From positions 558,001 through 622,000 of the forward strand of contig JAGUCH010000004.1 of assembly GCA_019096065.1 (NCBI GenBank): 64,000 bases of DNA. The letters run 5' to 3'. Source of the DNA: Paracyclopina nana (Eukaryota > Arthropoda > Copepoda > Cyclopoida > Cyclopettidae). Of this stretch, positions 1 to 11,459 are shown piece after piece. The number at the start of each line of letters is the position of its first letter. Within the stretch, counting starts at the first letter, position 1. The notes under the pieces are model-generated. The model saw nothing but the letters and a program-made list of their open reading frames with translations. It had not been told where the DNA came from and searched no databases. The translations under genes and the position numbers were made by a program.

Positions 1-21
1 TGCAGCCGCCGCTCACTCATC

Positions 22-1389
22 ATGCCTGTCGAACGATCTCCTCCTCACACCTCTGCGAACGAGGAGCTCGGGACGTCCCCAGACAGCCACGAGTTGGGGC
101 CCCACCCCACCGGGCTTCAACAACGCTTCGAAGCCGATTTAAGCACCCTCGGGGCCCACGGGGCCGCCGCCGGGAGCCGTTCTGGCCTAGACCCTCTTGG
201 GTTTCCACGGAACCACGGATCGGCCGCTGAGACCGCCACCGGGACCAGGCCGCGCCCCGGGCCCGGGGCTAGGGTGGATCCGCCAAACCAACCAACTGAG
301 ACTGACCCGGCTGGCGCCGGCGCCAACCCCGACACCGAGGGGCTGTCGCAGTCGATGCTGCTGCAATTCCTGAAGTCCATGGAGGCTCAGCGGCAGGCGG
401 ATGCACAGGCCCGCAAACAGGAGGCCGAACTACGGCTCCTGGAGATCAACACCCGCCGTCTCGAGGCTGAAAACGCCGCTGCTCGTTCCGGGCGCAAGCG
501 CAAACTCGAAAAGTTCGAGGACACGGAAGCGGACAAGTGGCTCACCTTCCGCCTTCATGTGGAGGCCACCTTCTTGGGGTCCAAGGATACCGAGGCCACC
601 AAGAAACTGGAGGTCAAGCATGCCATGGTGGGCGCGGCACTTCGTACTATCAATGAGGTAGATCTGCTCCTGACGGACGAAAGCTTCACCCTCAAGCACC
701 TGCTCGACGCCTACGAGAGGTTCTTCGTCACCGCTACGTCGTCCCAGGTGGCCCGTATAGCCCTCGAAACGGCCCATCAGCGCTCTGATGAAGGGATTCC
801 CCAATGGCACGCTAGGCTACGCAGCATCTTCGTCCGCGCTAAGCCTGAGCTAGCCAAGGAGGTCGAGACCTACCCCGACTTGATCCGTATGTTTGTGACC
901 AAGCTTCACCGCAAGGATGTGGTCATGGGCATCGCCGGACACAAATTCACCACCATGGCCGACGCCTTGGAAGCCGCCAGTCAAGCCGAATGTTGGTTGT
1001 CGTTGGGGCAAGGTAATGGCCGCGTCGCCGCCATGATTCCCGGAGCCGGCGACGACTCCACGGTCGTATGCTTCTACTGCGAGCGTAAGGGTCACCGCAA
1101 GAGCGAATGCAGGACCCTCGACTCCGACAAGCGTAATGGCCGCTACGACTCCAAGATCGACAAGTGGGCTCACGCAGCTTCCCTCAACAAGGACCAGGCG
1201 GCTCGAGGACAGAGTTCCCGAGGTCGAGGACGAAGGCGCGCCTCCGACCAGAAAAGGACCTCCGATCGGCAAGGCTCGTCGAACAAAAAGCCTCGAGTCA
1301 ATGAAATCTACGAGGCCAAGCCCAAGGAAGAACCCGAATCCGAGGCCTCGGATGATGCGGCACCGGGAAACGACTCGACCCGGTTGTAG
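22..1389 (+). CDS. gag: Gag-like capsid/nucleocapsid polyprotein of the gypsy element
   Basis: A 455-residue ORF begins at an ATG 21 bases into the window. The first 120 residues are low-complexity and rich in Pro, Gly and Ala. A charged helical stretch follows (about 120-155), then a capsid-like helical region. A single CCHC zinc knuckle, CFYCERKGHRKSEC (C350, C353, H358, C363), is followed by a basic, Arg/Ser-rich tail, as expected for RNA packaging. There is no internal stop. Pol starts 74 nt after the stop in a different frame, so in an active relative pol would need a frameshift or re-initiation. The identity rests on the knuckle and position next to pol; the capsid fold itself was not verified. 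Confidence 0.88.
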   Translation: MPVERSPPHTSANEELGTSPDSHELGPHPTGLQQRFEADLSTLGAHGAAAGSRSGLDPLGFPRNHGSAAETATGTRPRPGPGARVDPPNQPTETDPAGAGANPDTEGLSQSMLLQFLKSMEAQRQADAQARKQEAELRLLEINTRRLEAENAAARSGRKRKLEKFEDTEADKWLTFRLHVEATFLGSKDTEATKKLEVKHAMVGAALRTINEVDLLLTDESFTLKHLLDAYERFFVTATSSQVARIALETAHQRSDEGIPQWHARLRSIFVRAKPELAKEVETYPDLIRMFVTKLHRKDVVMGIAGHKFTTMADALEAASQAECWLSLGQGNGRVAAMIPGAGDDSTVVCFYCERKGHRKSECRTLDSDKRNGRYDSKIDKWAHAASLNKDQAARGQSSRGRGRRRASDQKRTSDRQGSSNKKPRVNEIYEAKPKEEPESEASDDAAPGNDSTRL

Positions 1390-1463
1390 AGAGCTCCAGC
1401 CGGGTCCCCTCACCTTCCTCCATATTAGCAGCTCTCGACCACATCGCCAGTCATCAACGATTC

Positions 1464-4400
1464 ATGGCCCAAGTCCCGATCCGCATCGGCAAGATCAAAG
1501 CCAGGGCCCTGGTCGACAGCGGCAACAGCTGGCGCACGTGCATCTCCGAGAATTTTGCTCGCCGACTTGGAGTTCTTCCACACGGTCTCCGGCCCATGCT
1601 CGACATGCCCGCGGTGGGCACCGCCCACGCGCAGCAACGCCTCCAGGTCCTGGGGGAGTTACGGCAACCACTGCGAGTGCAGCTGGGTAATCACCCTCAC
1701 TCCTTCTCTATCCGACCCGCGGTGGTACGAAACCTCTCCATGGATTTCAACTTGTCAGGGCCATTCCTGAGCCACCACCGCATCGACCAACTCCACTCCC
1801 AAGGGACCCTGCGCGTGCACGGGAAGCAGATCCCGCTGGTGGGCGCCCTCCAACCCGCTGAGGATCAGGAAGAGTACGAAATCCGGATTCTGCGGCCCGT
1901 CAATATTCCAGCCCGCACTGTCACCCTGGTGGCCGCCGTAGCCCCTCACTGGCCCCACGGGTCCACGCGGGCCGCCGCCCTCGAAGCAGGGCCCCAGTTT
2001 GCCGCGCAGACGCAGCTGGCGCCCTGGAACGTTGCACTGGTCCAGCCGCGGGCCGGCGGCAGCCTGGCAGTTGGGGTGCTGAACCCCCTGGATCACCCGC
2101 TCCGCCTTAAGGGCGGAGTGATCTACGGCACCCTCCGTGTCTACGAAGAAGACGAGGGCCCCAGCGGAACCGAGGCTACTCCCTCGGTGCGCGCGGTGAG
2201 CACGCCGGCCACCACCCGCAGTACCAGCCGGAAGCAGTCGGAGTCCGATGCCAAGCGCCGCTACGAGCAAGCTGACCTTATCATCGACACCTTCAAGCTG
2301 AACGAGAACGACATGCTCAAAGATAATCCCAAGCGGCTGGCTCAAGCCGCCACCCTGCTCGCGGCCCACATCGGAGCCTTTTCATTTGACGGCCGCACGG
2401 GGCAGACCACACTGGTCGAGCATGCCATAGATCTCAAGCCTGGGACGAAGCCCATCAACATCCGTCGGCGACCCATCAATCCGAACCTCGAGGCGTCCCT
2501 GAAGGAACAGATCCAGAAGTGGTTGGATGAAGAAGTCATCACGCCCATCACTTCGCCGTGGTCCGCTCCTCTTGTTCCCGTCCGCAAGAAGGATGGCACG
2601 CTGCGATGGTGCGTAGATTATAGGGAACTCAACAAGGCCACTGTAGTCGACTCACACCCCATCGGAGACGTCAGGGACAACCTCAGCCGACTGGCCCGCT
2701 CCACGGTGTTTTCGACGTTGGACGCGGTGGGTGCCTTTAACGTGGTTCCCATTCGGGCAGAGGACGTGGAGAAGACCACCTTTTCCACAGGGGACGGCTC
2801 ATACGCCTTCCTCAAGATGCCCTTCGGCCTCACCAATGCGCCCAAGACATACAGCCGCCTCAATAGGATGGTTCTGGAGGGCATATCATGGGACGTTGCC
2901 CTGCCATATCTCGATGATTGCTTAGTCCATTCAACCGACTTCGAGTCCCACCTCCGCAACTTGCGCCTGGTGCTGCAGGCCCACGAGAAAGCAGGACTTC
3001 TGCTGAAGCCGTCCAAATGTCACCTGTTCCAATCCAGAGTGACATACTTGGGGCATGTTGTCACTCCTCAGGGCCTCGAGGTCATGCCAGCCTACATTGA
3101 CCTCATCCGTGAATGGCCCTTGCCTAACACCAGGAAGCAGTTGCGTATCTTCCTTGGCAAGGCCAATTATTACCGATCCTTCATCGAAAAGTACCAACAT
3201 GTCGCGGCGCCCCTGTCGGACAAGCTCTCCAAGGACGACGGCACCAGCGACAACCATGTTTTCCAACCCAGCCCGGAGTTCCGGGCCGCTTTCGACGAGC
3301 TCAAGAAAAGGCTGACCTCCGCGCCTGTACTGGCCTATCCGGACTTCGCCTCGCCTAACCCCTTCATCCTGGATACGGATTTCTCACAAGAAAACAGGGC
3401 TGTTGGAGGGGTCCTCTCCCAAGTCCAAGATCGCAAGGAAAGAGTCATCTTATACGGCGCCAAGAAGCTGAACGCCGCTCAAAGCAATTATTCCGCTAAT
3501 CAGGGCGAGCTGGTGGCCGTCATAATTTTCATCAAACAATTCAAGTATTACCTGCAACACCGCCGTTTCATCCTGCGCACCGACCATCGGGCCCTCCTCT
3601 GGATCCGCTCCATGGAAGCGCCCACGGGAATGCTGGGCCGATGGCTCGACACCATCTCCAACTACGACTTCGAAGTGGTACACCGGGCAGGAGTGAAGCA
3701 CGGCAACGCCGACTCCCTCAGCTGAGCGCCCCACCTGGCACAGCGGGGTGACCATATCAGCTCAGACGTCTCTGATGATGACTTTTTCCGGGTGGCTAAT
3801 CTCAAGCTGATTCCCACGAAGCCGGAAGCGTGGGCTGCGGCCCAGGAGGAGGACGACGACCTGGTCCTTCTGAGACAGCTAGTCCGACTGAAACAATCGC
3901 CTTCGCAGGAGAACCTCAACGCTGCATCACCTCGAGGTCGCGTGCTACTGGAACAACTAAGTTCCATGACCATGGATCGGCAAGGTGCTCTTCGCTTGCT
4001 GGATCGGAAGAGGCAAACCTCGCGACTGGTGGTGCCCCGCCAGTGGCAGGAAGCCAGCCTCCGCCACGTACACGACACCATGGGACACCAAGGGCGCGAC
4101 TCCGTGGTCCACAGGGCAGCTCAGCACTTCTACTTCCCAGGCATGACGCGCCTGGCCGATGAAGTCGTCAAGTCCTGCCTCCTTTGCCAGCGGTCCAAGC
4201 CGGGCCAGAAGAACCAGCTGCACACCCTCAAATCGCACTACGCGGGCTACCCGTTCCAGATCTTGAGCCTCGACTACGTAGGGCCGTTCCAGCCTTCGTC
4301 GAACCGTCACCGCTACTTGTTCACTGCTAAGTGCGTCTTCACCAAATGGATCGAAGCTTTCCGCGCGGTTCCAATGATGCTGAAACAGCCGTGCGGTTTT

Positions 4401-5784
4401 TGACGACCGAAATCATCCCTAGATTTGGCCTTCCAGAGAGACTGCACACCGATCAAGGGACTCATTTCACAGCCCATCTCATGCGGGAAGTATGCGCGGC
4501 CCTTGGGATACAAGCCACCACTACTCCTTCATACAACCCGCGCAGCAACCCGGTCGAACGGGCGCATCGGGATCTCAACGAGCTCATCAGGAAGATGGTC
4601 AAAGGTCGATACGCGGACTGGGCCGAGGTCGCCCTTCGCCCTCTTCGTCCTCCGTACCACCAAAAACCGCTCCACGGGCATGGCACCATATGAAATGGTT
4701 TTCGGTCGCCAACCGTCGACCAACCTGGACTTGATCTTTGGGGACCCGCAGCCGGCTGTAGCGAAGGCCACGCAAGCAGGCCGATTCGCCAAGCAACTAA
4801 AGGAGCGAATACAACTAGCGCATGAATGGGCGAGGAAGAACATCTCCAACTCGATAGAGCGACAACGACGGGCTTACCACATGGACAAGCGTGCGTTCGT
4901 AGTGGGACAGAAAGTGTGGCTGTTCACCCCGAAGGTTATTCCACGCATCTCCAAGAAGCTACAAACCTTCTGGACAGGACCGTGGACAATTGAAAGACGA
5001 GTGAACGAGCTCACTTACGAAATAGCACCAGACCCGTCTTGGACTCGAGCGCGAAACCAGGTCGTCTCGGTAGACCGCCTTAAGTTGTACATCCCACCTG
5101 ACCAAGATCAAGGCAACGTGTCTACTGCACCACCGGCCGAGGATTTGGATCTGTCTATGGTAGGACCCGCCACATGAAGTCGCGGCGGAGCCCGCTAATG
5201 ACCTCGCTGTACCTTATGAATATGCGGTGGCCCCGACGGACAGAGAATATGGGTTCCCAGAAGCCCGAGATGACCCCCTCCCGGCCTTCAACGACGACCC
5301 CACGATACCTGAGTACGACTGCACCCGGTACCAATCCGATCCGGATGAACGCCCATCCACACCGGATAATGAGTCTCCACCAAATACTCCGCAACTGCCG
5401 AGCCCTACTACAGGCAATGATGAGCCCAGGCGCACTAGCACAGTGGTGAAAAGGAAACGACGATCAAATGCAGAAATGTTGCAGGCTGACACCGAGCGAT
5501 TCTTAGGTGGACCAGAGGCGGTCACCAAACGGTCTAGATCCAAAACACGCAGCGGTGACAGGAGAAGCACGACCGACGAAGATACGTTGCCACTGCAGCA
5601 TTTGCAGGACAACCCGCCAACTGTGCACCAAGCTACTAGATATCTGCTCCCGCCGCTAGAACCGCGGCCACTACCTCTTCGACCGTCCATTCCGTCACCG
5701 ATCAAAGAGGCCTCTCACTCTACATCATCGTCGGCGCCGTCAGCAGCTACCGCAGAAACGTGCGACGACGTGTTTCAGGACTAA
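1464..5784 (+). pseudogene. pol: Pol polyprotein (PR-RT-RNaseH-IN), broken by a stop and frameshifts
   Basis: The first open block (1464-3725) has an aspartic protease motif LVDSG near the start, a reverse transcriptase with the YLDD catalytic box (about 2908-2919), and RNase H with its acidic residues (LDTDFS, NQGEL, RTDHR). It ends at a TGA (3723-3725) directly after the usual ADSLS end of RNase H, and the same frame stays open on both sides of that stop. Integrase follows: an HHCC zinc-binding region, then D (LSLDY), D (HTDQGTHF) and E (NPVERAH). Integrase switches frame near 4355-4372 and again near 4620-4645. A disordered Pro/Ser/Thr-rich tail (about 5170-5784) sits in a third frame. All catalytic residues are visible but no continuous ORF exists. 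Confidence 0.92.
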
Positions 5785-6103
5785 TACAAACCAAGTGTAA
5801 AAAGACTATAATACGCACCAATATTGCTCCCTCATGACAAAGTTTGGGGGGGTGCACACCATTTATGCCACATTCATGCCATATTTCATATCACATATGT
5901 ATCATAACTGCATTATTAACACATGCTCATGCTATATAAACCATGACATTCGGGCGCAAACACTAACAAGACAAACAAGCGTATAATAATCGTTTACCTT
6001 CTCTCTTGCAGTCTGAGTTAATAACCAACTACCTCCTAGCAAAAGGAATTCATAAAGTGTTTATAAAGTGTACACTAGCTCACCACTACGTACTACGTCC
6101 ACC
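5785..6103 (+). promoter_or_regulatory. Pol-env spacer with a candidate env splice acceptor
   Basis: This 319-nt AT-richer stretch separates the end of the pol tail from the env ATG at 6104. It holds a pyrimidine tract running into an AG at 6010-6011 (ttctctcttgcag), a good acceptor. In env-bearing gypsy elements env is made from a spliced subgenomic RNA, so this is the expected place for its 3' splice site; the assignment is inferred from position and sequence only. A run of seven G lies near 5847. Confidence 0.45.
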
Positions 6104-8564
6104 ATGCATCCAGGTCATTGTTTGTGCAGTCCCACGCTGATGCTCCTCGTCTTCTTCGGGTACAGCTACTGGATCCTCCTCAACGAGGTGGCCCAAGCAG
6201 CAGCCTTCCCGGGGCAGTCACCACGACCAGCCGATTTGTACACCCCAGACGCCAAGGTGACCTCGTTCACCACCTATGACTGCGCGCATCCGGATGCCAT
6301 GCACGAAGCTATCGACCTGAGCCAGCCTGAACTCTGTGAAGATATTCGCAGCTCTTATCAGTCGCCGGTTAATATCACGATTCAGGTACTGCAGACGGCC
6401 TCGACCCTCTCCGTCAAGGCATACCGGTGCCGAGTGCACATATCGCGGGAAGTTACCCGCTGCGGTTACGATAGCATCAGTTATGGGAGTCAAATGACGG
6501 ACGTAAATAGGCCCTACCTGGTAACGCCGCAAGCCTGCCGAGACGCCGCCGAGAAACGCTTCCTGCTGGTGGAAAATAAGAAGGTCCAAGTCACGCTCAA
6601 TACCCCCGTGTCCCTGTCATACTTCTCCAAGGGTGGGCTCGATAAGGATCACAAATGCACGACGACTACTTTCATCAGTGGTGGCGTGACATTCTACAAA
6701 TCGTATGAAACCACCACGATCCACGCGCTGGTGGAGCCGATCTACGGGAAGCTAAACACGGCCAATGGGCGGGTGGTCTTCTCCAACCACCTTACAGCCA
6801 ACTTCCAGGACTTGATCGTGCAGGACGACGCCGAAGGCACCATTGTGTGGCCTAAGCGCAAGACCCCCCGTTGCGAAGACGAACTGAGCGAAGTATACAA
6901 GGGGCCGGCCATTCTGTATCCTCACCGCAACTCGTCCAGCTTCAGCGGCAACGCGGGTCACCTAGGAGACCTGCTCCTCCTTGCCCACGAAGAAGAATCG
7001 CGGTTCGCGGGATTCGTCCTCAAGGGCGTGCAGTCCATGTGCCAGCGGCGGCTGTTCACCACTCAGCTCCGCGACTTCGCCGCCTTGATCGTGGGACCCG
7101 GGATGGACCCTCCAAGCCAAGTACCTTCACCCGGAGGACATGGACGGTGCGAATATACAGACACAGCTGGCATTCGTGCATTCGCAGCATGCGCTGCATA
7201 TCCAGGGACCGGTTCAAGTTCCTCCAGGAACTTATTTGCAAGAACGAACGAGCGATCCTGCACTCCAAGCTGCAGAGTATGGCTTCCGGCTCCTCGTCAT
7301 ACGCCACCCTTGATAGCCACGGACCAGGCCATCTAGTCACCCGTGCCGGGGCTGTAGCCTATGTTACCTCCTGCTACCCGGTGCAAGCCGTCACCAGGTC
7401 TATTGCAAACTGCACGCAGGAGATTCCGGTGCTGGTGAACAACGAGACACGATTCGCGGACCCTCTCTCCTTTGTGCTGACTGACCGGCCCAGCGTGGTC
7501 CCATGCGATTCCATCACCCCGATTAAATGGAAGATCCACAATCAGTGGATGTGCGCTACCCCCAGATCCACGCCTGTATTGCCCCTACGCAACTCAACCC
7601 CATGTCGGACGCGGCTCCCCGGAGCGGACATTATGACATCAGTCGAGGACTAGGGGTGGAGTGTTCTCGGCGGAACAGCGGGCTAACCATATCCTCTACC
7701 TCCACTTGTTTAGCAGTCGGGAGGCCGTGGTGAACACTATCACTAGTAACGTGCTCCACAACTCGCTTATCACGGGCAGCAGGTCGACTACGCTTATGGA
7801 CGCAGGAAGACATTGATCAAATGGTGGATCATGTCGGCAGCGCAATTATTCCTTTCTTCAGCTCAGTGGGGAAGTATTATTCCTACTTCACAGGGACTCT
7901 CATCACCATCGGCCTGATCAAGTTGATCCTCGGAGCCGTCATCCGGATGATCATCCTGTACCGACGGAGCGGACTGGGTTGGTGGATGTTCTTGGCTCTG
8001 TGGCATACGGCCTTCCTGATGGTCGAGATGCCGTGGCGGATGCTTACCAACCTTGGGCACGACCAGATCCTATTCCCTGGCGGGGACGACGATGACGAGG
8101 ATCAACCCCCAACACGCGGCAGGCGCCGACCTCGAAACCGAGAAGGACCCGAGGCGTACCCCCTGGCCGCCCTCAGCGACGGAGACGAAGAGGATGACGA
8201 CGAGGCTCCCCCTAAGTACGGGGTCGCAGAACCAGGAGAAACCGATGGACCCCGCCGGACTGGATTCCGCCAACGCATGAAGGAGGCTCTATTTAAAGAA
8301 CAAGACGGCCTCTACCGGAACCTGCAGGCACAGGTCGACGCGCTGGCGAGGCAGAACGAGACTATGCACAACTACATTATGGCTGTGCTTCCCTCGGCTC
8401 CGGCGCCCAATACTGTGGCTTCCGCGACCTCGACGCCCCTGAAGTCACCGATGGAAGGAGGAGCGACCACCGGTCCACCTATCTCCCCTGTACCTCCGGC
8501 CGCGGGATCCCCCCGACATAGGGTGCCAGCATTGCGCCGTGAGGACACGGCCACGCTTCAATAG
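6104..8564 (+). pseudogene. env: Envelope-like glycoprotein of the gypsy element, frameshifted
   Basis: The ATG at 6104 sits in a good context (tccaccATG). The predicted product starts with a hydrophobic signal-like segment (about residues 6-30), then a cysteine-bearing ectodomain with at least two N-linked glycosylation sequons. The first block closes at 7336, the next overlapping block closes at 7653 in another frame, and the last block (7821-8564) in a third frame carries a strongly hydrophobic membrane anchor (about 7885-7960) and an acidic, Pro-rich cytoplasmic tail. At least two, probably three or more, frameshifts are needed to relate the blocks, so it is non-functional. The cysteine pattern reminds me of chuvirus-type glycoproteins captured by arthropod retroelements, but that is recollection of a family style, not an alignment. 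Confidence 0.7.
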
Positions 8565-8572
8565 GGGGAAAT

Positions 8573-8771
8573 TGTAGCAGGATCCCGAGCCTGCGCACCT
8601 GCGCTCTTGCCTCCTCTCGTGCGGTAGCACTACAATTGTACAGCAGTAAATAAACGACTGTGCGCGAGCAAACAGCTCGACGACATATATCCTTCCAACT
8701 AAGATGGAGTCTTATAAGCTATAAGTTAGTAAGGTGTAACGCGTAGGTCTCAGAGTGTTCGAACCCCTACA
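8573..8771 (+). repeat. 3' LTR of the gypsy element, with polypurine tract just upstream
   Basis: A polypurine tract (agggggaaa, 8563-8571) immediately follows the env stop. The next bases start TGTAG and the block ends CTACA at 8771, giving a 5-bp terminal inverted repeat and a 199-bp LTR. An AATAAA lies inside it at about 8649-8654. Without the 5' LTR the boundaries cannot be confirmed by comparison, and no target-site duplication can be read. It is short for a gypsy LTR. Confidence 0.6.
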
Positions 8772-11459
8772 ACTGCTTCCTGGCTCTCTCCTGACGGAGT
8801 GCAAGGTTTAAGCAGCTCAGCTAATTCATTCTCATTGACATTCAAGTGCACTAAAAGTGCAGCTTTTAAGTCATGAGCCATACTTCCGTTTTGTCTAAGA
8901 GATTACTCTCAGAGACTCCACTTGTCCTTTTCAGCACAACGTCAACACAAGTGTCAACTATTGTACTCTCTTAATGTGTGTGAATTAAAAGCTTGAAGCC
9001 TTTAAGGGTCACACTGCTTAACTTACTTTTGTACTAAGTCAACACAAATGCTAACTTTTTGTACAAGGCTACTTCGCACGACTTAAAAGCACTAGGCCTC
9101 TAATCGTACTCAATTAAAAGCTAAAAGCTTCTAATCGTAAGACTGTTCAAAGCACAGTTAGCTTCCTACCTACGCCGGTCAAGTGACTCGGAGGTAAGGT
9201 TGCATTTGCTATGACAAGTTTTTATTTCAATGATTAAGACCACTTTTACCTAAAGCAGTCTTCACCAAAGACACACACGCACACAAATATACACACACAC
9301 ACACAGGAATAGAGATGAGCACTTGCTCAGAAGAGAAATTACCAAACCTAGGCACCAGATGTCCAACAGAATCCTAAGTGCCCACAAGCTGAAAAACAAG
9401 GGTTGCATTCACTTTTACCAATTATGAACGCCACTAAGCTGAGCAAGCTCAACAAAGTGAAAGGAAAAGTTTCTCTCACACACACGCATGCATACACTAA
9501 CAACGCCTGCCCAGGCGCGCACTCCTGCGCCCCAGGTAAGCTCTGGTCCAGAACACCATGCACTTTCCAAGGTGGCTTCCACCCCAAGCTCCATGCACGT
9601 CCTACGCGCTCCAGGTTTTTTATCTTCCATCTGCTTCAGCTCATAACGGGTTCAACTTTCCAAAATGGCTTCCATCTTGAGCTCCATTGAATCCATTAAA
9701 GCCCACAGGGGCAATGACACGCATGCCACCACCCGGCCACCATTTCCGGCTGCTTGGCTCCCATCTTCCAGCTTGAACCAAGCAAGGACGTCCCCACGGG
9801 CCTTCTCCCTTAGGAAATGGTAGTACCAGGCCACACAAAGTAGGAAACTTGTATGGCTAGGGTCCATGGAATTGTCTTCACAAACTAGGGCTGTCCATTA
9901 TTAGTCACACTCTTTAGGCACAACCTCTAAATGTGGCAACGATGCGGAATGTACGTGCGTCTTTTTCATTGCATTTACCGCTAGCCCACACGTAGACACT
10001 CCCATCGGGATGGCCTTCTTGGCTCCTCAGCCTCAGGACTTTTACAGTATTGACACACCCCAGTCGCAACTAAAGTGCCGCCCAACCATCGCAGCCTCGC
10101 CCTCGGCAATTCACAGCCACAAATGGGTACCTTCAGGACGCATCCATCCAGCATTTTCCAGGACTTTTCTTTGGTCTTCAAACCACTAGAGAGAAAGTGA
10201 TCAAGTATCCCTCCGGGGCCTCCAAAATGGTGTGCGACCGGTACGCCCTCTAGAACCTAGGAAGGTTTCAAAGCATCGGTTCAAGTCTAGTACCAGTCCG
10301 CAGCACCGGAGCTGCCAGGTCTCGCAAGCCGCTATGCAGAGGCCGCAGCCTCACGTACACAGCTTCTGGCAAGGAACCTCTCGGCACGCTTATGAGCAGT
10401 TGACCAGTGGTTAAGTGTCGCCCTTTCACCCTGATCATTCCAGGGATCAGGACCTCGCTATGAGTCTGAGCACTAATATACTTCATTAAGGTCGGGTGGA
10501 ATTTCCTATTCATTAGCAGGCACAACACATCACAACAGCTACTTCAATCAGAGCTCAAAACAGTATATAACAATAAAGCTTCTTCTCTGTGGCTGCCTCT
10601 TCAGTACTGTACTCTTCAAACTTGGTGAGGATCTTCAGGCTTCAGCTGCTAGCAGAGTTCACCCCAGTCAACCTCCTGCAGTGAGGTTGACATGTTGTTT
10701 CTCTGAGGTCCCCTGAAGAACTCCCTTCTCTTTCCTTTTCTCCTTCACTCCTTGGCAGTGCACTCTCATCATCTCAAGGCTGGCCCAGCTGGTCCAGGTA
10801 GCTTCATAGTATTCACAGCTACTATATAGCAGTATGTAGCATGTGAAGCAGAATTTGGCAAGGCAACCAGCCACCTGTGAAGCATGATGAAATGAAGGCA
10901 AGGTTGTGTGGTCCAAGTTGATACTGTTGCGCTGAATAGTCATCTTCTTCTTCCTTTCTTTTCCTATCCTTGCACCAAAGGCTATGATGGAACTCGTTGT
11001 CCATCAATGGAAAACATATCTTGCTTTTCTTCCTTAGCTCACCCCAAGAAATGTCCCCAGAATGAATTTCAGCCCTGATTCGTAAAAACGGCCAATAATT
11101 GAAAACTGAAAACTGAAAACACAAACAGTCTAAACTGAGTGTGCTCTCATTTCACTCAACTTCAGACTCAACTAGTTACCAAAGTTACCAGACAATTTCA
11201 AATAAAAAGCTGTAGTTCTCAAAAAATATCTTTTAAAAACCCAGATGAATTCTCAAACTTTTTTCGGAAAAAGCCTAAGTCTATTATAGCGAGAAGAGGC
11301 ATTAAAAATCGGCAAAAAGATATTAAAATACAGTTTAAAAAACATATTTTGGCTATTTTTGGAAGAGTGCAACTGTTTTCATGCTGCCACGTCTGGTAGC
11401 GCCTGCGTCGCGGCTTCAAATGTAAACAAAAACAAATCCACATGTAGTGAAATGCTATC
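8772..11459. other. Repeat-rich intergenic region, no supported gene
   Basis: From 8935 to 9160 two degenerate copies of a roughly 100-bp unit can be seen (both begin GTCAACACAA and contain ATTAAAAGCT). An AC-rich microsatellite lies at 9270-9305. A short segment near 9568-9600 recurs imperfectly at 9659-9690 (GGCTTCCA then AGCTCCAT). Between about 9700 and 10450 GC content rises again, with several short minus-strand open stretches (for example 9981-10181 and 10268-10528) that look like worn coding remnants but match nothing I recognise. A TATATAA/AATAAA pair lies near 10563-10577. From 11100 on the DNA is AT-rich RRP9 upstream sequence. Confidence 0.55.
9270..9305. repeat. AC-rich microsatellite
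   Basis: Interrupted (AC)n run with cg and aaatat interruptions; a shorter CACA run recurs at about 9477-9496. Confidence 0.85.

Larger units (their letters stand above)
1..8771 (+). mobile_element. Env-bearing Ty3/gypsy LTR retrotransposon, 5'-truncated by window edge, decayed
   Basis: Gag with a CCHC knuckle, then protease, reverse transcriptase, RNase H and integrase, then a membrane glycoprotein ORF and an LTR, all in the order of an errantivirus-like Ty3/gypsy element. The first base already lies in the leader just before gag, so the 5' LTR and primer-binding site are outside the window. The body is clearly GC-richer than the flanking host DNA. Pol carries a nonsense codon and at least two frameshifts, and env is split over several frames, so this copy should not move on its own. 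Gag alone is open throughout, which suggests fairly recent decay. The lineage within Ty3/gypsy was not resolved. Confidence 0.93.

Noticed and set aside
850-1413. Minus-strand ORF across gag
   Set aside because: Shadow of the GC-rich gag frame; the CCHC knuckle and start context support the plus strand.
8573-8771. tRNA-like stretch near gttcgaacccctac at the LTR end
   Set aside because: It looks like a T-arm but no acceptor stem, D-arm or anticodon arm can be laid out around it.
10668-11124. Overlapping minus-strand ORFs upstream of RRP9
   Set aside because: They are in different frames, end without splice logic and show no domain; they may be spurious.
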